A stretch of 64,000 bases of DNA from Nocardia caishijiensis NBRC 108228 (GCF_001612825.1 NZ_BDBE01000038.1:62001-126000); one strand, 5' to 3'; shown: positions 45,072-53,914, counted from the first letter of the stretch. Notes: generated by a model not told the origin, from the letters alone. Numbers and translations are program-made.

Positions 45072-46074
45072 GCTGATCCGGCGACCCATCGTGCGATACG
45101 TGGGTTCGCGGGTGCTGCAAGCGGTCTGGGTGCTGTGGGCCGCGTTCACGGTGTCGTTCGTCGTGCTGTACCTGCTGCCCGCCGACCCGGTCTCGATGGC
45201 AGCCGACAGTTCCGGTTCCGGCACCCCCGTCGACAAGGCGGCGATCGCGGAGCTGCAGGCCCGCTACGGGTTGGACAAGCCGCTGTGGGAGCAGTACGTC
45301 ACCGCGCTCGGCAATGCGGTCACCGGCGATCTCGGCCGGTCCGTCACCACCGGCCAGCCGGTGACCGAAGCCCTCGGTGACGCGCTGCCCGCCACCCTCG
45401 GACTGGCCTCGTTCGCCCTGGTTCTCGCGCTCGTCGGCGGCACCGCGCTGGCCTTCGCGGCCACCTACACCCGCCGCCCGTGGCTGCGCGACACGCTGAG
45501 TGTGCTTCCGCCGCTCGGTGTCTCGGTGCCGACCTTCTGGACCGGCTTGTTGCTGTTGCAGCTGTTCTCGTTCCAGCTGCGCTGGTTCCCCGCCTTCGGT
45601 GGGACGGGTCTGCGTGGCACCGTCCTGCCCGCGCTCACCCTCGCCCTGCCGATCGGCGCGGTGATCGCGCAGGTGCTCGCGGCCGGGCTCACCCAGACCT
45701 GGCGGCAGCCGTTCACCGAGGTGGCGCTGGCCAAGGGCGCTTCACGCTGGTGGGTGCAGCGCAGGCACGTGGCGCGGTTGGCGAGCGTGCCCGCCTTCAC
45801 CATCGCCGGAGTGCTGGTCGGCACCATGCTCGCCGGTTCGGTGGTGGTGGAGTCGGTGTTCGCCCGAGCGGGCGTCGGGCGGCTCACCCAGACCTCGGTG
45901 CTCAACCAGGACATCCCCGTCGTGCAGGGGGTGGTGCTGTTGTCGGCGCTGATCTTCGTCGTCGTGAATCTGGTCGTCGACCTGCTGTATCCGCTGCTGG
46001 ATCCGCGGATCACCGGCACCGGCCGGGTCGCACGGGCGGCGGACGGCAACACGGACACGAAGGTGAGGACGTGA
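45064..46074 (+). CDS. ABC transporter permease, DppB/OppB type
   Basis: This 336-residue inner-membrane permease has about six spans. The N-terminal TM is followed by the typical LQARYGLDKPLWEQYVTALG. The cytosolic EAA-like loop reads FTEVALAKGASRWWVQRRHV, and the last part has VVVESVFARAGVGRL and QDIPVVQGVVLLSALIFV. Its ATG overlaps the substrate-binding gene by 8 nt. It forms the channel with the next permease. Confidence 0.92.
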   Translation: MTELIRRPIVRYVGSRVLQAVWVLWAAFTVSFVVLYLLPADPVSMAADSSGSGTPVDKAAIAELQARYGLDKPLWEQYVTALGNAVTGDLGRSVTTGQPVTEALGDALPATLGLASFALVLALVGGTALAFAATYTRRPWLRDTLSVLPPLGVSVPTFWTGLLLLQLFSFQLRWFPAFGGTGLRGTVLPALTLALPIGAVIAQVLAAGLTQTWRQPFTEVALAKGASRWWVQRRHVARLASVPAFTIAGVLVGTMLAGSVVVESVFARAGVGRLTQTSVLNQDIPVVQGVVLLSALIFVVVNLVVDLLYPLLDPRITGTGRVARAADGNTDTKVRT

Positions 46075-47024
46075 CAATGGTCGACGTACCGCATCGCATC
46101 GAGCGACGCCGCGCGGGTGGTTTCGTCCGATCCCGGACAGCCGCGTCCCCCGGCGCGACGGACACGTCGAAGTCTGCCGTCGGAAACTCCCGGATCACGG
46201 GCGACCGCGCCCGGCTCATCGGCTGGACACGCAGGCATCTCGGACTCCTCGTGTCGAGCGTCGTGCTCGTGCTGGCGATCGGGTGGGCGGTGGCACCGTC
46301 GCTGTTCGCGCCCGGCGATCCGCTGACCGGTGTGCCCGGCGAGAAGTTCCGTGGACCGAGTGCGGCGCACTGGTTCGGCACCGACAACCTCGGCCGTGAT
46401 CTCTACACCCGGGTCGTGCACGGCGCGGGGCTCTCGCTGTCGGCCACCCTCACCGCGGTCGGGATCGCCCTGGTTGCCGGTTCGCTGCTCGGGCTGTTGT
46501 CCGGCGCCGCGGGCGGAATCGTCGACACCGCGATCATGCGGGTGGTCGATGTGCTGCTGTCCATTCCGTCGCTGCTGCTCGCATTGGCGCTGGTGACGGC
46601 GCTGGGCTTCGGCACCCGCAATGTCGCTGTCGCCGTTGGTGTCTCGCTGATCGCGAATTTCGCCAGGGTGATGCGCTCGGAGGTGCTGCGGGTGCGGCAC
46701 GCGCCCTATGTCGAGGCCGCGCACGCCTCGGGGGTGCGCTGGTACGCGGTGCTGGCCAGGCACGTGCTGCCCAACTCGTTCCAGCCGGTGCTGGCGTTGG
46801 CCGCCGTCGAATTCGGGATGGCGGTGCTGGCGGTCTCGTCGCTGAGCTTCCTCGGCTACGGCACCAAACCGCCCACCCCCGAATGGGGTTCGCTGATCTC
46901 GGAGGGCCGCAACTTCCTCGCCACCGCCTGGTGGCTCACTACCCTGCCCGGCCTGGTGATCATCGCGGTGGTGCTGGCCGCCCAGCGGGTCGGTCGTTTC
47001 GCGGGAAGGAGCGATCAGCGATGA
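46071..47024 (+). CDS. ABC transporter permease, DppC/OppC type
   Basis: This 317-residue permease has an N-terminal basic tail of about 45 residues and six membrane spans. Family features include HWFGTDNLGRDLYTRVVHG and the EAA loop YVEAAHASGVRWYAVLARHV. A conserved end reads FLGYGTKPPTPEWGSLISEG. GTG 46071 overlaps the previous stop by 4 nt; an ATG at 46077 is an alternative. Confidence 0.92.
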   Translation: MTMVDVPHRIERRRAGGFVRSRTAASPGATDTSKSAVGNSRITGDRARLIGWTRRHLGLLVSSVVLVLAIGWAVAPSLFAPGDPLTGVPGEKFRGPSAAHWFGTDNLGRDLYTRVVHGAGLSLSATLTAVGIALVAGSLLGLLSGAAGGIVDTAIMRVVDVLLSIPSLLLALALVTALGFGTRNVAVAVGVSLIANFARVMRSEVLRVRHAPYVEAAHASGVRWYAVLARHVLPNSFQPVLALAAVEFGMAVLAVSSLSFLGYGTKPPTPEWGSLISEGRNFLATAWWLTTLPGLVIIAVVLAAQRVGRFAGRSDQR

Positions 47025-48697
47025 GCGAGTCACGCACGACGTCGATATCGGAGTCGGGCGACACGCCGACGGCCGAACCGGGCGTGTCCGACGAGCGGCC
47101 GACACCGTTGCTGCGGATCGAGGACCTGCGCGTCACCTACCGGACCGGGACGGGTACCGTCACCGCGCTGCGGGGCGCGTCGATCGAGGTGGCGCCGGGT
47201 GAGTTCGTCGCGCTCGTCGGCGAATCCGGCTCGGGGAAGTCGACATTGGCGCACGCGGTGATCGGCCTGCTCGGTGCCGGTGCGCGGCGGGCTTCCGGCC
47301 GGATCGAATTCGCCGGTGAGCACGTGGCCACCGACGACGAGAAGGCGCTGCGACGACTGCGCGGCCGACGCGTGGGGTTCGTTCCCCAGGACCCGGGCCT
47401 GTCGTTGAATCCCGTGCTCCGGGTGGGTGATCAGGTCGCCGAGGCACTGCTCGTGCACCGCCTCGCCGACCGGCGCACCGCGCGGCTGACGGCTCTCGAC
47501 CTGCTCGAGGAGGTCGGGTTGGACCGGCCCGAGACGCGCGCCCGCCAGTACCCACACGAGCTCTCCGGCGGGCAGCGGCAGCGGGTGCTGATCGCGATCG
47601 CCCTGGCCTGCGGGCCGGAACTGATCATCGCCGACGAACCGACCAGCGCGCTGGACGCCACCGTGGCACGGCAGGTGTTGGACCGGCTGGCCGAGCGGAC
47701 CGCCGCGCGCGGTACGGCGGTGCTGATGATCACCCACGATCTGGCCGTCGCGGCCGAGCGGGCCGATCGTCTCGTCGTGCTCGAGGGCGGCGAGGTCGTC
47801 GAAGCGGGACCGGTGGCCCGGGTACTGGCCCGGCCCGCCCATCCCTACACCCGTCGCCTGCTCGCCGCGTCACCCGCCTTGGCGCCCACGGCCTTCCGGC
47901 CGCCGAAGGCTCGGGCGGCGACGCTGTTGCTGTCGGTGCGCGCGCTGCACAAGCGGTACCACGCGGCGGGCATCACCGCCGTCGACGATGTCGAGTTCTC
48001 CCTCGACCGCGGCGAAACCCTCGCCCTGGTCGGCGAATCGGGTTCCGGGAAGTCGACGACCGCGCGCATCGCGGTGCGGCTCGTCGACGCCGACAGCGGA
48101 ACGGTGACCTTCGACGGCCACGACCTCGTCGGCGCCCGCCGCACCCGGTTGCGCGAGCTGCGCAGACGGTTCCAGGTGGTGTACCAGAACCCGTACTCCT
48201 CGCTGGACCCGCGCTGGGACGTGGGCGACATCGTCGCCGAGCCGTTGCGCGCCTACGGCATCGACGACCGGCCCCGGCGGGTGCGCGAATTGCTCGACCA
48301 GGTGGCGCTGCCCTCGGACTTCACCCGCCGCAGACCCGCCGAACTGTCCGGTGGTCAACGTCAGCGGGTGGCGATCGCCCGCGCCCTGGCCCTGCGGCCC
48401 GACCTGCTCGTCCTCGACGAACCGGTCTCCGCGCTCGACGCCTCGGTGCAGGCTCAGATTCTCGACCTGCTCGACGGCCTGCAAACCGAACTCGACCTGG
48501 GTTATCTGTTCATCTCCCACGACCTGGCCGTGGTGCGGCGCATCAGCGATCGGGTGGCGGTGATGCGCCACGGCCGCATCGTCGAGACCGGGCCGACCGC
48601 GACCCTGTTCACCGACCCGAGGCACCCCTACACCAGGGAACTGCTCGCCGCCATTCCCGCACCGGCCCTGCACATCGACGGAAAGGAGACCCGATGA
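47021..48697 (+). CDS. ABC transporter ATP-binding protein, fused DppD-DppF type
   Basis: This 558-residue protein contains two complete ATPase domains, so a single chain can power the importer. Domain 1 (about 28-290) has Walker A GESGSGKSTLAHAV, the signature LSGGQRQRVLIAIAL and Walker B LIIADEPTSALD. Domain 2 (about 305-550) has GESGSGKSTTARIA, LSGGQRQRVAIARAL and LLVLDEPVSALD. The Pro-rich oligopeptide-importer tail HPYTRRLLAA/HPYTRELLAA follows each. ATG 47021 overlaps the permease stop by 4 nt. Confidence 0.93.
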   Translation: MSESRTTSISESGDTPTAEPGVSDERPTPLLRIEDLRVTYRTGTGTVTALRGASIEVAPGEFVALVGESGSGKSTLAHAVIGLLGAGARRASGRIEFAGEHVATDDEKALRRLRGRRVGFVPQDPGLSLNPVLRVGDQVAEALLVHRLADRRTARLTALDLLEEVGLDRPETRARQYPHELSGGQRQRVLIAIALACGPELIIADEPTSALDATVARQVLDRLAERTAARGTAVLMITHDLAVAAERADRLVVLEGGEVVEAGPVARVLARPAHPYTRRLLAASPALAPTAFRPPKARAATLLLSVRALHKRYHAAGITAVDDVEFSLDRGETLALVGESGSGKSTTARIAVRLVDADSGTVTFDGHDLVGARRTRLRELRRRFQVVYQNPYSSLDPRWDVGDIVAEPLRAYGIDDRPRRVRELLDQVALPSDFTRRRPAELSGGQRQRVAIARALALRPDLLVLDEPVSALDASVQAQILDLLDGLQTELDLGYLFISHDLAVVRRISDRVAVMRHGRIVETGPTATLFTDPRHPYTRELLAAIPAPALHIDGKETR

Positions 48698-49887
48698 GCG
48701 CGCTGTTCCTCGGCATCGAAACCGCGGGCACCGGAACACATCCCGCGTCCTGGCGGCGGACCGATTCCCGCGCCGAAGACCTGTTCACCGCGGGCTACTG
48801 GACCGATGTGGTGACCACTGCCGAAGCACTCGGCTTCGACGCCGTATTCCTGCCCGACTCGTTCGCGGTGCAGGACGGCGGGCCCGGCGTGACCCGAGGC
48901 CGCCTCGACGCGGTGGCCGTCGCCGCCCGCACCGCCCCGCTCACGCACCGCATCGGCCTGGTCCCGCAGGTGCCGGTGACCCACACCGAGCCCTTCCACG
49001 TGTCCAAGGCGATCGCCGCGCTCGACTTCGCGAGTCTCGGTCGCGCGGGCTGGGAGGTCACCGTGTCCACCGGAGAGACCGAGGCAGCCGCGTTCGGCCG
49101 CAAGAAGATTCAGGACGCGGCCTCGCTCTGGCACGAGGCCGACGAAGCGGTGGAGGTGGTGACGCGGCTGTGGGACAGCTGGGAGGACGACGCCGAGATC
49201 CGCGACGTGCCGACCGGCCGCTTCATCGACCGCGACCGCCTGCACTACATCGACTTCGAGGGCGACAACTTCTCGGTGAAGGGTCCGGCGATCACCCCGC
49301 GCTCCCCCCAGGGGCAGCCGATCGTCGCGCTGCGCGCCGACGACCCACCGTCCACCGAGGTCGCCGTCCGCCGCGCCGACCTCATCCGCATCACCGCACC
49401 CGATCTGACCACCGCCGCCACCCACCGGCTCGCACTGCGCGCCGCACTCACCGACGCCGGGCGCGACCCGGATGCGGTGCGGGTTCTGCTGGATCTCCCG
49501 GTACACCAGGCTGATTCGGCCGCCAGCGCACACGCCGACGTCGCCGAGCTCGATCGGTGGGCCCAGCGGCGTCCAGGGCAGCACGCCCGCGCCGACCGCG
49601 CACGAGACGGGCTCGATCAGCGGGAGGCCGCCGGATCCGATCACTCGGCAGCGGAAGGTCGGCTGCGGCACGTGGGCACCGTCGCCGAGCTCGACGAGTT
49701 GCTCGCCGAGATCGCGCGGTCCGGGATCGACGGCGTGGTGCTCCAACCGCTCGCCCTGCACGCCACCTTGTCGGCGCTCACCGGCCACCGGGCACCGTCC
49801 GCCACGCCGACGGAGCGAGGCGCCTTCCGTGACCGTCTCGGTCTCCCCCGACCCGTCAGCCGATACGCCGCAGGAGCAGCGCTGTGA
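48694..49887 (+). CDS. Luciferase-like flavin-dependent monooxygenase 2
   Basis: This 397-residue LLM-class protein has the N-terminal barrel strand MSALFLGIETAGTGTHP and TAEALGFDAVFLPDSFAV. The active-site region includes VPQVPVTHTEPFHVSKAIAA and the loop VSTGETEAAAFG. About 45 residues around 300-345 (RPGQHARADRARDGLDQREA and neighbours) look like a low-complexity insertion. It is closer to the NtaA/DszA branch than to monooxygenase 1. It overlaps neighbours by 4 nt. Substrate unknown. Confidence 0.82.
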   Translation: MSALFLGIETAGTGTHPASWRRTDSRAEDLFTAGYWTDVVTTAEALGFDAVFLPDSFAVQDGGPGVTRGRLDAVAVAARTAPLTHRIGLVPQVPVTHTEPFHVSKAIAALDFASLGRAGWEVTVSTGETEAAAFGRKKIQDAASLWHEADEAVEVVTRLWDSWEDDAEIRDVPTGRFIDRDRLHYIDFEGDNFSVKGPAITPRSPQGQPIVALRADDPPSTEVAVRRADLIRITAPDLTTAATHRLALRAALTDAGRDPDAVRVLLDLPVHQADSAASAHADVAELDRWAQRRPGQHARADRARDGLDQREAAGSDHSAAEGRLRHVGTVAELDELLAEIARSGIDGVVLQPLALHATLSALTGHRAPSATPTERGAFRDRLGLPRPVSRYAAGAAL

Positions 49888-51251
49888 CCTCGAAACCGCG
49901 CAAACAGATTCATCTCGCCGCGCACTTCCCCGGCGTGAACAACACCACCGTGTGGGCCGATCCGGCCTCGAAGTCGCAGGTCGAGTTCGCCTCGTTCGAG
50001 CATCTGGCCCGCACCGCCGAGCGCGGCCTGTTCGACTTCTTCTTCCTGGCCGAGGGGCTGCGGTTGCGCGAGCACCTCGGCCGCGTCCACGACCTGGACG
50101 TGGTGGGCAGACCCGACACGTTCACCGTGCTGAACGCGGTGGCGGCCGTCACCGAACGCCTCGGCCTGGCGGGCACCATCAACAGCACCTACAACGAACC
50201 GTTCGAGCTGGCCAAGCAGTTCGCCGCGCTGGATCACCTCTCCGGCGGCCGGGCGGCCTGGAACGTCGTCACCTCCTCCGACGCGTTCACCGGGGAGAAC
50301 TTCCGGCGCGGTGGCTATCTGGAGCACGGCGCCCGGTACCAGCGCGCCGCCGAGGTGGTCGAGGCGACCCGGAAGTTGTGGGACAGCTGGCCGACCGACG
50401 CCCTGGTGATCGACCGTACGCGCGGCGTCTTCGCTCGCGAGATTCCCGAAACCTCGTACCGGAGTCCGCAATTCGACATCCGTTCGCCGTTCGTCGTCCC
50501 GCCGTCCCCACAGCGGCATCCGGTGCTGCTGCAGGCGGGCGATTCCGACGAGGGGCGTGAGTTCGGCGCGAAGACGGCCGACGCCATCTTCACCGCCCAC
50601 GGCACCCTCGAAGCGGGCCAGCGGTTCTACGCCGACATCAAGGGGCGGCTCGCGAAATACGGGCGCACCCCCGAGGAGCTGCTGGTCTTTCCCGCCGCGA
50701 CCTTCGTGCTCGGCGACAGCGCCGCCGAGGCGCACGAGCGGGCCCGCCACATCCGCTACCAGCAGGTGAGCCCGGCCACCGCCATCGCCTTCCTCGAACA
50801 GGTCTGGGGCCGTGAGCTTTCCGGCTACGACCCCGACGGCCCGCTGCCCGACGTGGAACCCGATCCCGCCACCGAGATCACCCGTGGCCGGGTCAGGCAC
50901 ACGAAAGATCCACTGGCCGTGGCGCGTGCCTGGCGTGAACGGGCCGAGGCGGACGACCTCAGCATCCGGGAACTCGTCATCGAGGTCACCGCCCGTCAGC
51001 AATTCGTCGGCACACCCGCCGAGGTGGCCGATCAGATCGACCACTACGTGCAGTCCGACGCCGCCGACGGGTTCATCCTCGTCCCCCACCTCACCCCCGG
51101 CGGACTCGACGAGTTCGTCGACAAGGTGGTGCCCGAGCTGCAGGACCGAGGCAGCTTCCGCACCGCCTACACCGGCACGACCCTGCGCGACCACCTCGGT
51201 CTGCGCCACCCCCGTCACCGCACCGTCACCGAAGGAGCCCGCGCGTCATGA
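49884..51251 (+). CDS. NtaA/SnaA/DszA family FMN-dependent monooxygenase 3
   Basis: This 455-residue protein is a clear member of the NtaA/SnaA/DszA branch, whose members include nitrilotriacetate, dibenzothiophene-sulfone and dimethylsulfide monooxygenases. Motifs are KQIHLAAHFPGVNNTTVWAD, LFDFFFLAEGLRLRE, LAGTINSTYNEPFELAKQFA and GRAAWNVVTSSDAFTGENF. A C-terminal lid includes ELVIEVTARQQFVGTPAEVA. It needs FMNH2 from a separate reductase, which is not encoded in this operon. GTG 49884 overlaps the previous stop. Confidence 0.88.
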   Translation: MTSKPRKQIHLAAHFPGVNNTTVWADPASKSQVEFASFEHLARTAERGLFDFFFLAEGLRLREHLGRVHDLDVVGRPDTFTVLNAVAAVTERLGLAGTINSTYNEPFELAKQFAALDHLSGGRAAWNVVTSSDAFTGENFRRGGYLEHGARYQRAAEVVEATRKLWDSWPTDALVIDRTRGVFAREIPETSYRSPQFDIRSPFVVPPSPQRHPVLLQAGDSDEGREFGAKTADAIFTAHGTLEAGQRFYADIKGRLAKYGRTPEELLVFPAATFVLGDSAAEAHERARHIRYQQVSPATAIAFLEQVWGRELSGYDPDGPLPDVEPDPATEITRGRVRHTKDPLAVARAWRERAEADDLSIRELVIEVTARQQFVGTPAEVADQIDHYVQSDAADGFILVPHLTPGGLDEFVDKVVPELQDRGSFRTAYTGTTLRDHLGLRHPRHRTVTEGARAS

Positions 51252-52057
51252 CCGTCACCATCGAGAACACCACGGCCACCACCGCTTTCGCCGACGACTG
51301 GGCACGCTGGCACCACGCCCGCGAAGACGGCCTGCGCGACCCCCTCGGCTGGCTCAGCCTCGCCGGGCTGCACTGGCTCACCGACAGCCCGGACCACCTC
51401 GACGGCGTTCCCGGCACCTGGTGGGTCACCGACGAGAAGGTGTTCATCACCGCCCAACCCGCCGACCGCCTCGATGTGGACGGCGAGCGCATCGCTGGGG
51501 TGCGCATCCTCGAACCCGTAGAGGGCGCACCCGGTCTCAGCGTGCACAACGAGGAGCGGGTGCTCGAAGTGATCCGCCGCTCGGGGCGATTCGCGGTGCG
51601 CGTGCACGATCCGGCCGCGCCCGGCCTGGCCTACTTCACCGGCGTCCCCGCCTACCCGGCCGATCCGCGCTGGGTGGTGACGGGCCGTTTCACCCCGTTC
51701 GAGCAGGCACGCACCGTCACCACCGGGGCCGTGGTCGAAGGGCTCGAGCATCACCATCAGGCGGCGGGCATCATCGAGTTCCAGCTCGGCGAGAGCCGGG
51801 AAGCCGTGCTCGCCTTCGGCACGCCGACCGACCTGAAGTTGCTGTTCACCGACGCGACCAGCGGCATCACCACCTATCCGGCGGCGCGGTCGCTGGCGGT
51901 CGGCGCGGTCGAGGCCGACGGCACCGTGACCCTGGACTTCAACCGGGCGATCAACCTGCCGTGCGCGTTCACCGACTTCGCCACCTGCCCGATCGCCCCG
52001 CGCGAGAACCGCTTGCGGGTGGCGGTGGAAGCGGGCGAACAGGATCCGCGCTCATGA
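51248..52057 (+). CDS. DUF1684 domain protein
   Basis: This 269-residue protein carries the DUF1684 signature: DPLGWLSLAGLHWLTD near the start and, near the end, FNRAINLPCAFTDFATCPI followed by PRENRLRVAVEAGE. The two Cys residues in that end motif (PCAF and TCPI) are conserved in the family as I recall. No signal peptide or membrane segment. The biochemical function of DUF1684 is unknown to me; being locked by 4-nt overlaps between two monooxygenases suggests a shared sulfur-scavenging job. Confidence 0.88.
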   Translation: MTVTIENTTATTAFADDWARWHHAREDGLRDPLGWLSLAGLHWLTDSPDHLDGVPGTWWVTDEKVFITAQPADRLDVDGERIAGVRILEPVEGAPGLSVHNEERVLEVIRRSGRFAVRVHDPAAPGLAYFTGVPAYPADPRWVVTGRFTPFEQARTVTTGAVVEGLEHHHQAAGIIEFQLGESREAVLAFGTPTDLKLLFTDATSGITTYPAARSLAVGAVEADGTVTLDFNRAINLPCAFTDFATCPIAPRENRLRVAVEAGEQDPRS

Positions 52058-53205
52058 CCGTGCCGCTGTCGATCCTCGACCTGGCCCCCGTCAGCCAGGG
52101 CTCGAGCGCCGCGGCGGCGGTGCGCAACAGCATCGATCTGGCTCGACACGCCGAGCGGTGGGGGTACCGCCGATTCTGGTTGGCCGAGCATCATTTCGCC
52201 TCCGTCGCCAGCTCGGCGTCACTGACGCTGCTCGGGCTGGTCGCCGCCGCGACCGACCACATTCGGGTGGGCACGGGGGCGGTGCAGGTCGGGCAGCACA
52301 CGTCCACGTCGATCGTCGAGGCGTTCGGCACGGTCGACGCGGTGCATCCGGGGCGGCTGGATCTGGGCATCGGTCGGTCCGGGCATCGCCGCACCCACTA
52401 CGGCGCCGCCGCGGCGACGGCCAAGGGCGGGCGTCCGGTGCTCGACGCGGTGGTCGGACGCACCCAGGTGCGCGACGGGGTGGTCGTGCCGCCGCCGTTC
52501 GACCCGCGACGGGTCCTGGACCGGTCGAAATTCCTCGCCTCCCTCGAGGCGTTGCAACAGCCTGGTGCCCGATCCCTGGACTTCGAGGAGCAGGTCGCCG
52601 AGATCAGGGCATTGCTCGACGGCACCTACACCACCTCCAACGGCATCGCACTGCACGCGGTTCCTGGCGAAGGGATCGATACCGAGCTGTGGATCTTCGG
52701 CAGTTCCGCCGGGGAGAGCGCACAGCTGGCGGGTCGGCTGGGGTTGCCCTTCGCGGCGGCCTATCACGTGGCGCCGGGTACGGCGCTGGACGCGGTGGCG
52801 GCGTACCGGGCGGCGTTCCGGCCGTCGCCGGTACTCACCGCGCCGTATGTCGTCGTGTCGGCGGATGTGGTTGTCGCCGCCGACGACGACACCGCCCGGC
52901 GGCACGCGAGCACCTACGGGCACTGGGTGCACAGCGTGCGCAGCGGGGCGGGCGCCGGTGAGTACCTCGATCCCGACACCGCTCCCCCGCTCACCGACGA
53001 CCAGTTCCGCCTGGTCGAGGACCGCTTGGCCGCCCAGATCGTCGGCGCACCCGGCACGGTGGTCGAACGGCTCGACGCCCTGCGCCGGGTGAGCGGTGCC
53101 GACGAACTGCTGGTCACCACCATCACCCACGCACACGCCGACCGGCTCGAATCGCATCGGCTGCTGGCCGAGGCGTGGGGACTGCGGGGTGCGCTGGCCG
53201 CGTGA
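52054..53205 (+). CDS. Luciferase-like flavin-dependent monooxygenase 4 (MsnO8-like)
   Basis: This 383-residue LLM enzyme resembles the MsnO8/YhbW branch. The signature includes LSILDLAPVSQGSSAAAAV, WLAEHHFASVASSASLTLL and IRVGTGAVQVGQHTS. It continues RLDLGIGRSGHRRTHYG, with about 45 residues that differ from the short versions. ATG 52054 overlaps the DUF1684 stop; a longer open frame that runs further upstream is only chance. It is the last gene of the SAM-regulated operon. Confidence 0.85.
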   Translation: MTVPLSILDLAPVSQGSSAAAAVRNSIDLARHAERWGYRRFWLAEHHFASVASSASLTLLGLVAAATDHIRVGTGAVQVGQHTSTSIVEAFGTVDAVHPGRLDLGIGRSGHRRTHYGAAAATAKGGRPVLDAVVGRTQVRDGVVVPPPFDPRRVLDRSKFLASLEALQQPGARSLDFEEQVAEIRALLDGTYTTSNGIALHAVPGEGIDTELWIFGSSAGESAQLAGRLGLPFAAAYHVAPGTALDAVAAYRAAFRPSPVLTAPYVVVSADVVVAADDDTARRHASTYGHWVHSVRSGAGAGEYLDPDTAPPLTDDQFRLVEDRLAAQIVGAPGTVVERLDALRRVSGADELLVTTITHAHADRLESHRLLAEAWGLRGALAA

Positions 53206-53248
53206 GCGGAAGTGGTCCACACCACGGCGCCCGGCACTCCGCCAGCTC

Positions 53249-53298
53249 TATACGGGTGCGTATAACAGCGGTAATCTGTTGTTATACGCACCCGTACA
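53249..53298. promoter_or_regulatory. Twin palindromic operator upstream of the DUF2867 gene
   Basis: TATACG-GGTG-CGTATA (53249-53264) and TATACG-CACC-CGTACA (53283-53298) are two inverted-repeat sites with centres 34 bp apart. Together their outer parts also form a 17-bp perfect inverted repeat (53251-53267 with 53280-53296, 12-nt loop). The second site ends 15 bp before the DUF2867 start. The shape is that of operators for TetR-like dimers. No regulator gene lies next to it in this window. The outer hairpin could instead end the preceding operon. Confidence 0.65.
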
Positions 53299-53313
53299 GA
53301 TCGAGGTCATCCG

Positions 53314-53898
53314 ATGCGACTTCCCGCTTCCGCGCACACCGCCCAGCCGTGGCGTATCCACGAGACAGCCCAGGGCTTCGACATCGAAGACGTCTGGCAG
53401 TTCCACACTCCGGGCGCTGGCCCCGACGACTTCCCCGCCTTCCTCGCGGCGCTCGAAGCCGAGCAGGCCTGGGAACACTCCGGTATCAGCGGCATCCTGT
53501 TCAGGATTCGCTGGAAGCTGGGTGAGATCTTCGGCTGGGACGACGAATCCGCGGGCACCGGCGCCCGCGTCACCTCCCTGCGCACCAGGCTCCCCGCCGA
53601 CCTGAAAGACACCCCCGTGCCCGCCGCCGTCGGCAACCCCCTGACGGGCCTCTACGTCCTCGACAACGAATACGCCGCCGAAATCGCCAACGGCACCGTG
53701 CACAGCGTCATGCACCTCGGCTGGGTTCCCGACGACACCGGCTACCACCTGCGGATGGCGGTGCTGGTCGCACCCAACGGTCGCCTCGGCCGCCTCTACA
53801 TGGCCCTCATCAAGCCGTTCCGGTACCTCATCGTCTACCCCGCCATGACCCGCACGTGGGAGCGTATCTGGCGCAACCTCGCCGCCACGACGCGGTGA
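53314..53898 (+). CDS. DUF2867 domain protein
   Basis: This 194-residue protein belongs to DUF2867 as recalled from actinobacterial annotations. It starts MRLPASAHTAQPWRIHE and contains IEDVWQFHTPGAGPDDF, a Trp-rich middle, and the ending RLYMALIKPFRYLIVYPAMT. The function is unknown; the domain is often fused to or placed beside short-chain dehydrogenases. It may be induced by a ligand acting on the twin operator upstream. ATG 53314 follows a weak GAGGTC ribosome-binding site. Confidence 0.75.
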   Translation: MRLPASAHTAQPWRIHETAQGFDIEDVWQFHTPGAGPDDFPAFLAALEAEQAWEHSGISGILFRIRWKLGEIFGWDDESAGTGARVTSLRTRLPADLKDTPVPAAVGNPLTGLYVLDNEYAAEIANGTVHSVMHLGWVPDDTGYHLRMAVLVAPNGRLGRLYMALIKPFRYLIVYPAMTRTWERIWRNLAATTR

Positions 53899-53914
53899 CG
53901 TCGCCGGGCGGCGG

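Noticed and set aside
50812..52053. Upstream extension of the frame of monooxygenase 4
   Set aside because: The extension overlaps the NtaA-type and DUF1684 genes in another frame; ATG 52054 with the 4-nt overlap is the natural start.
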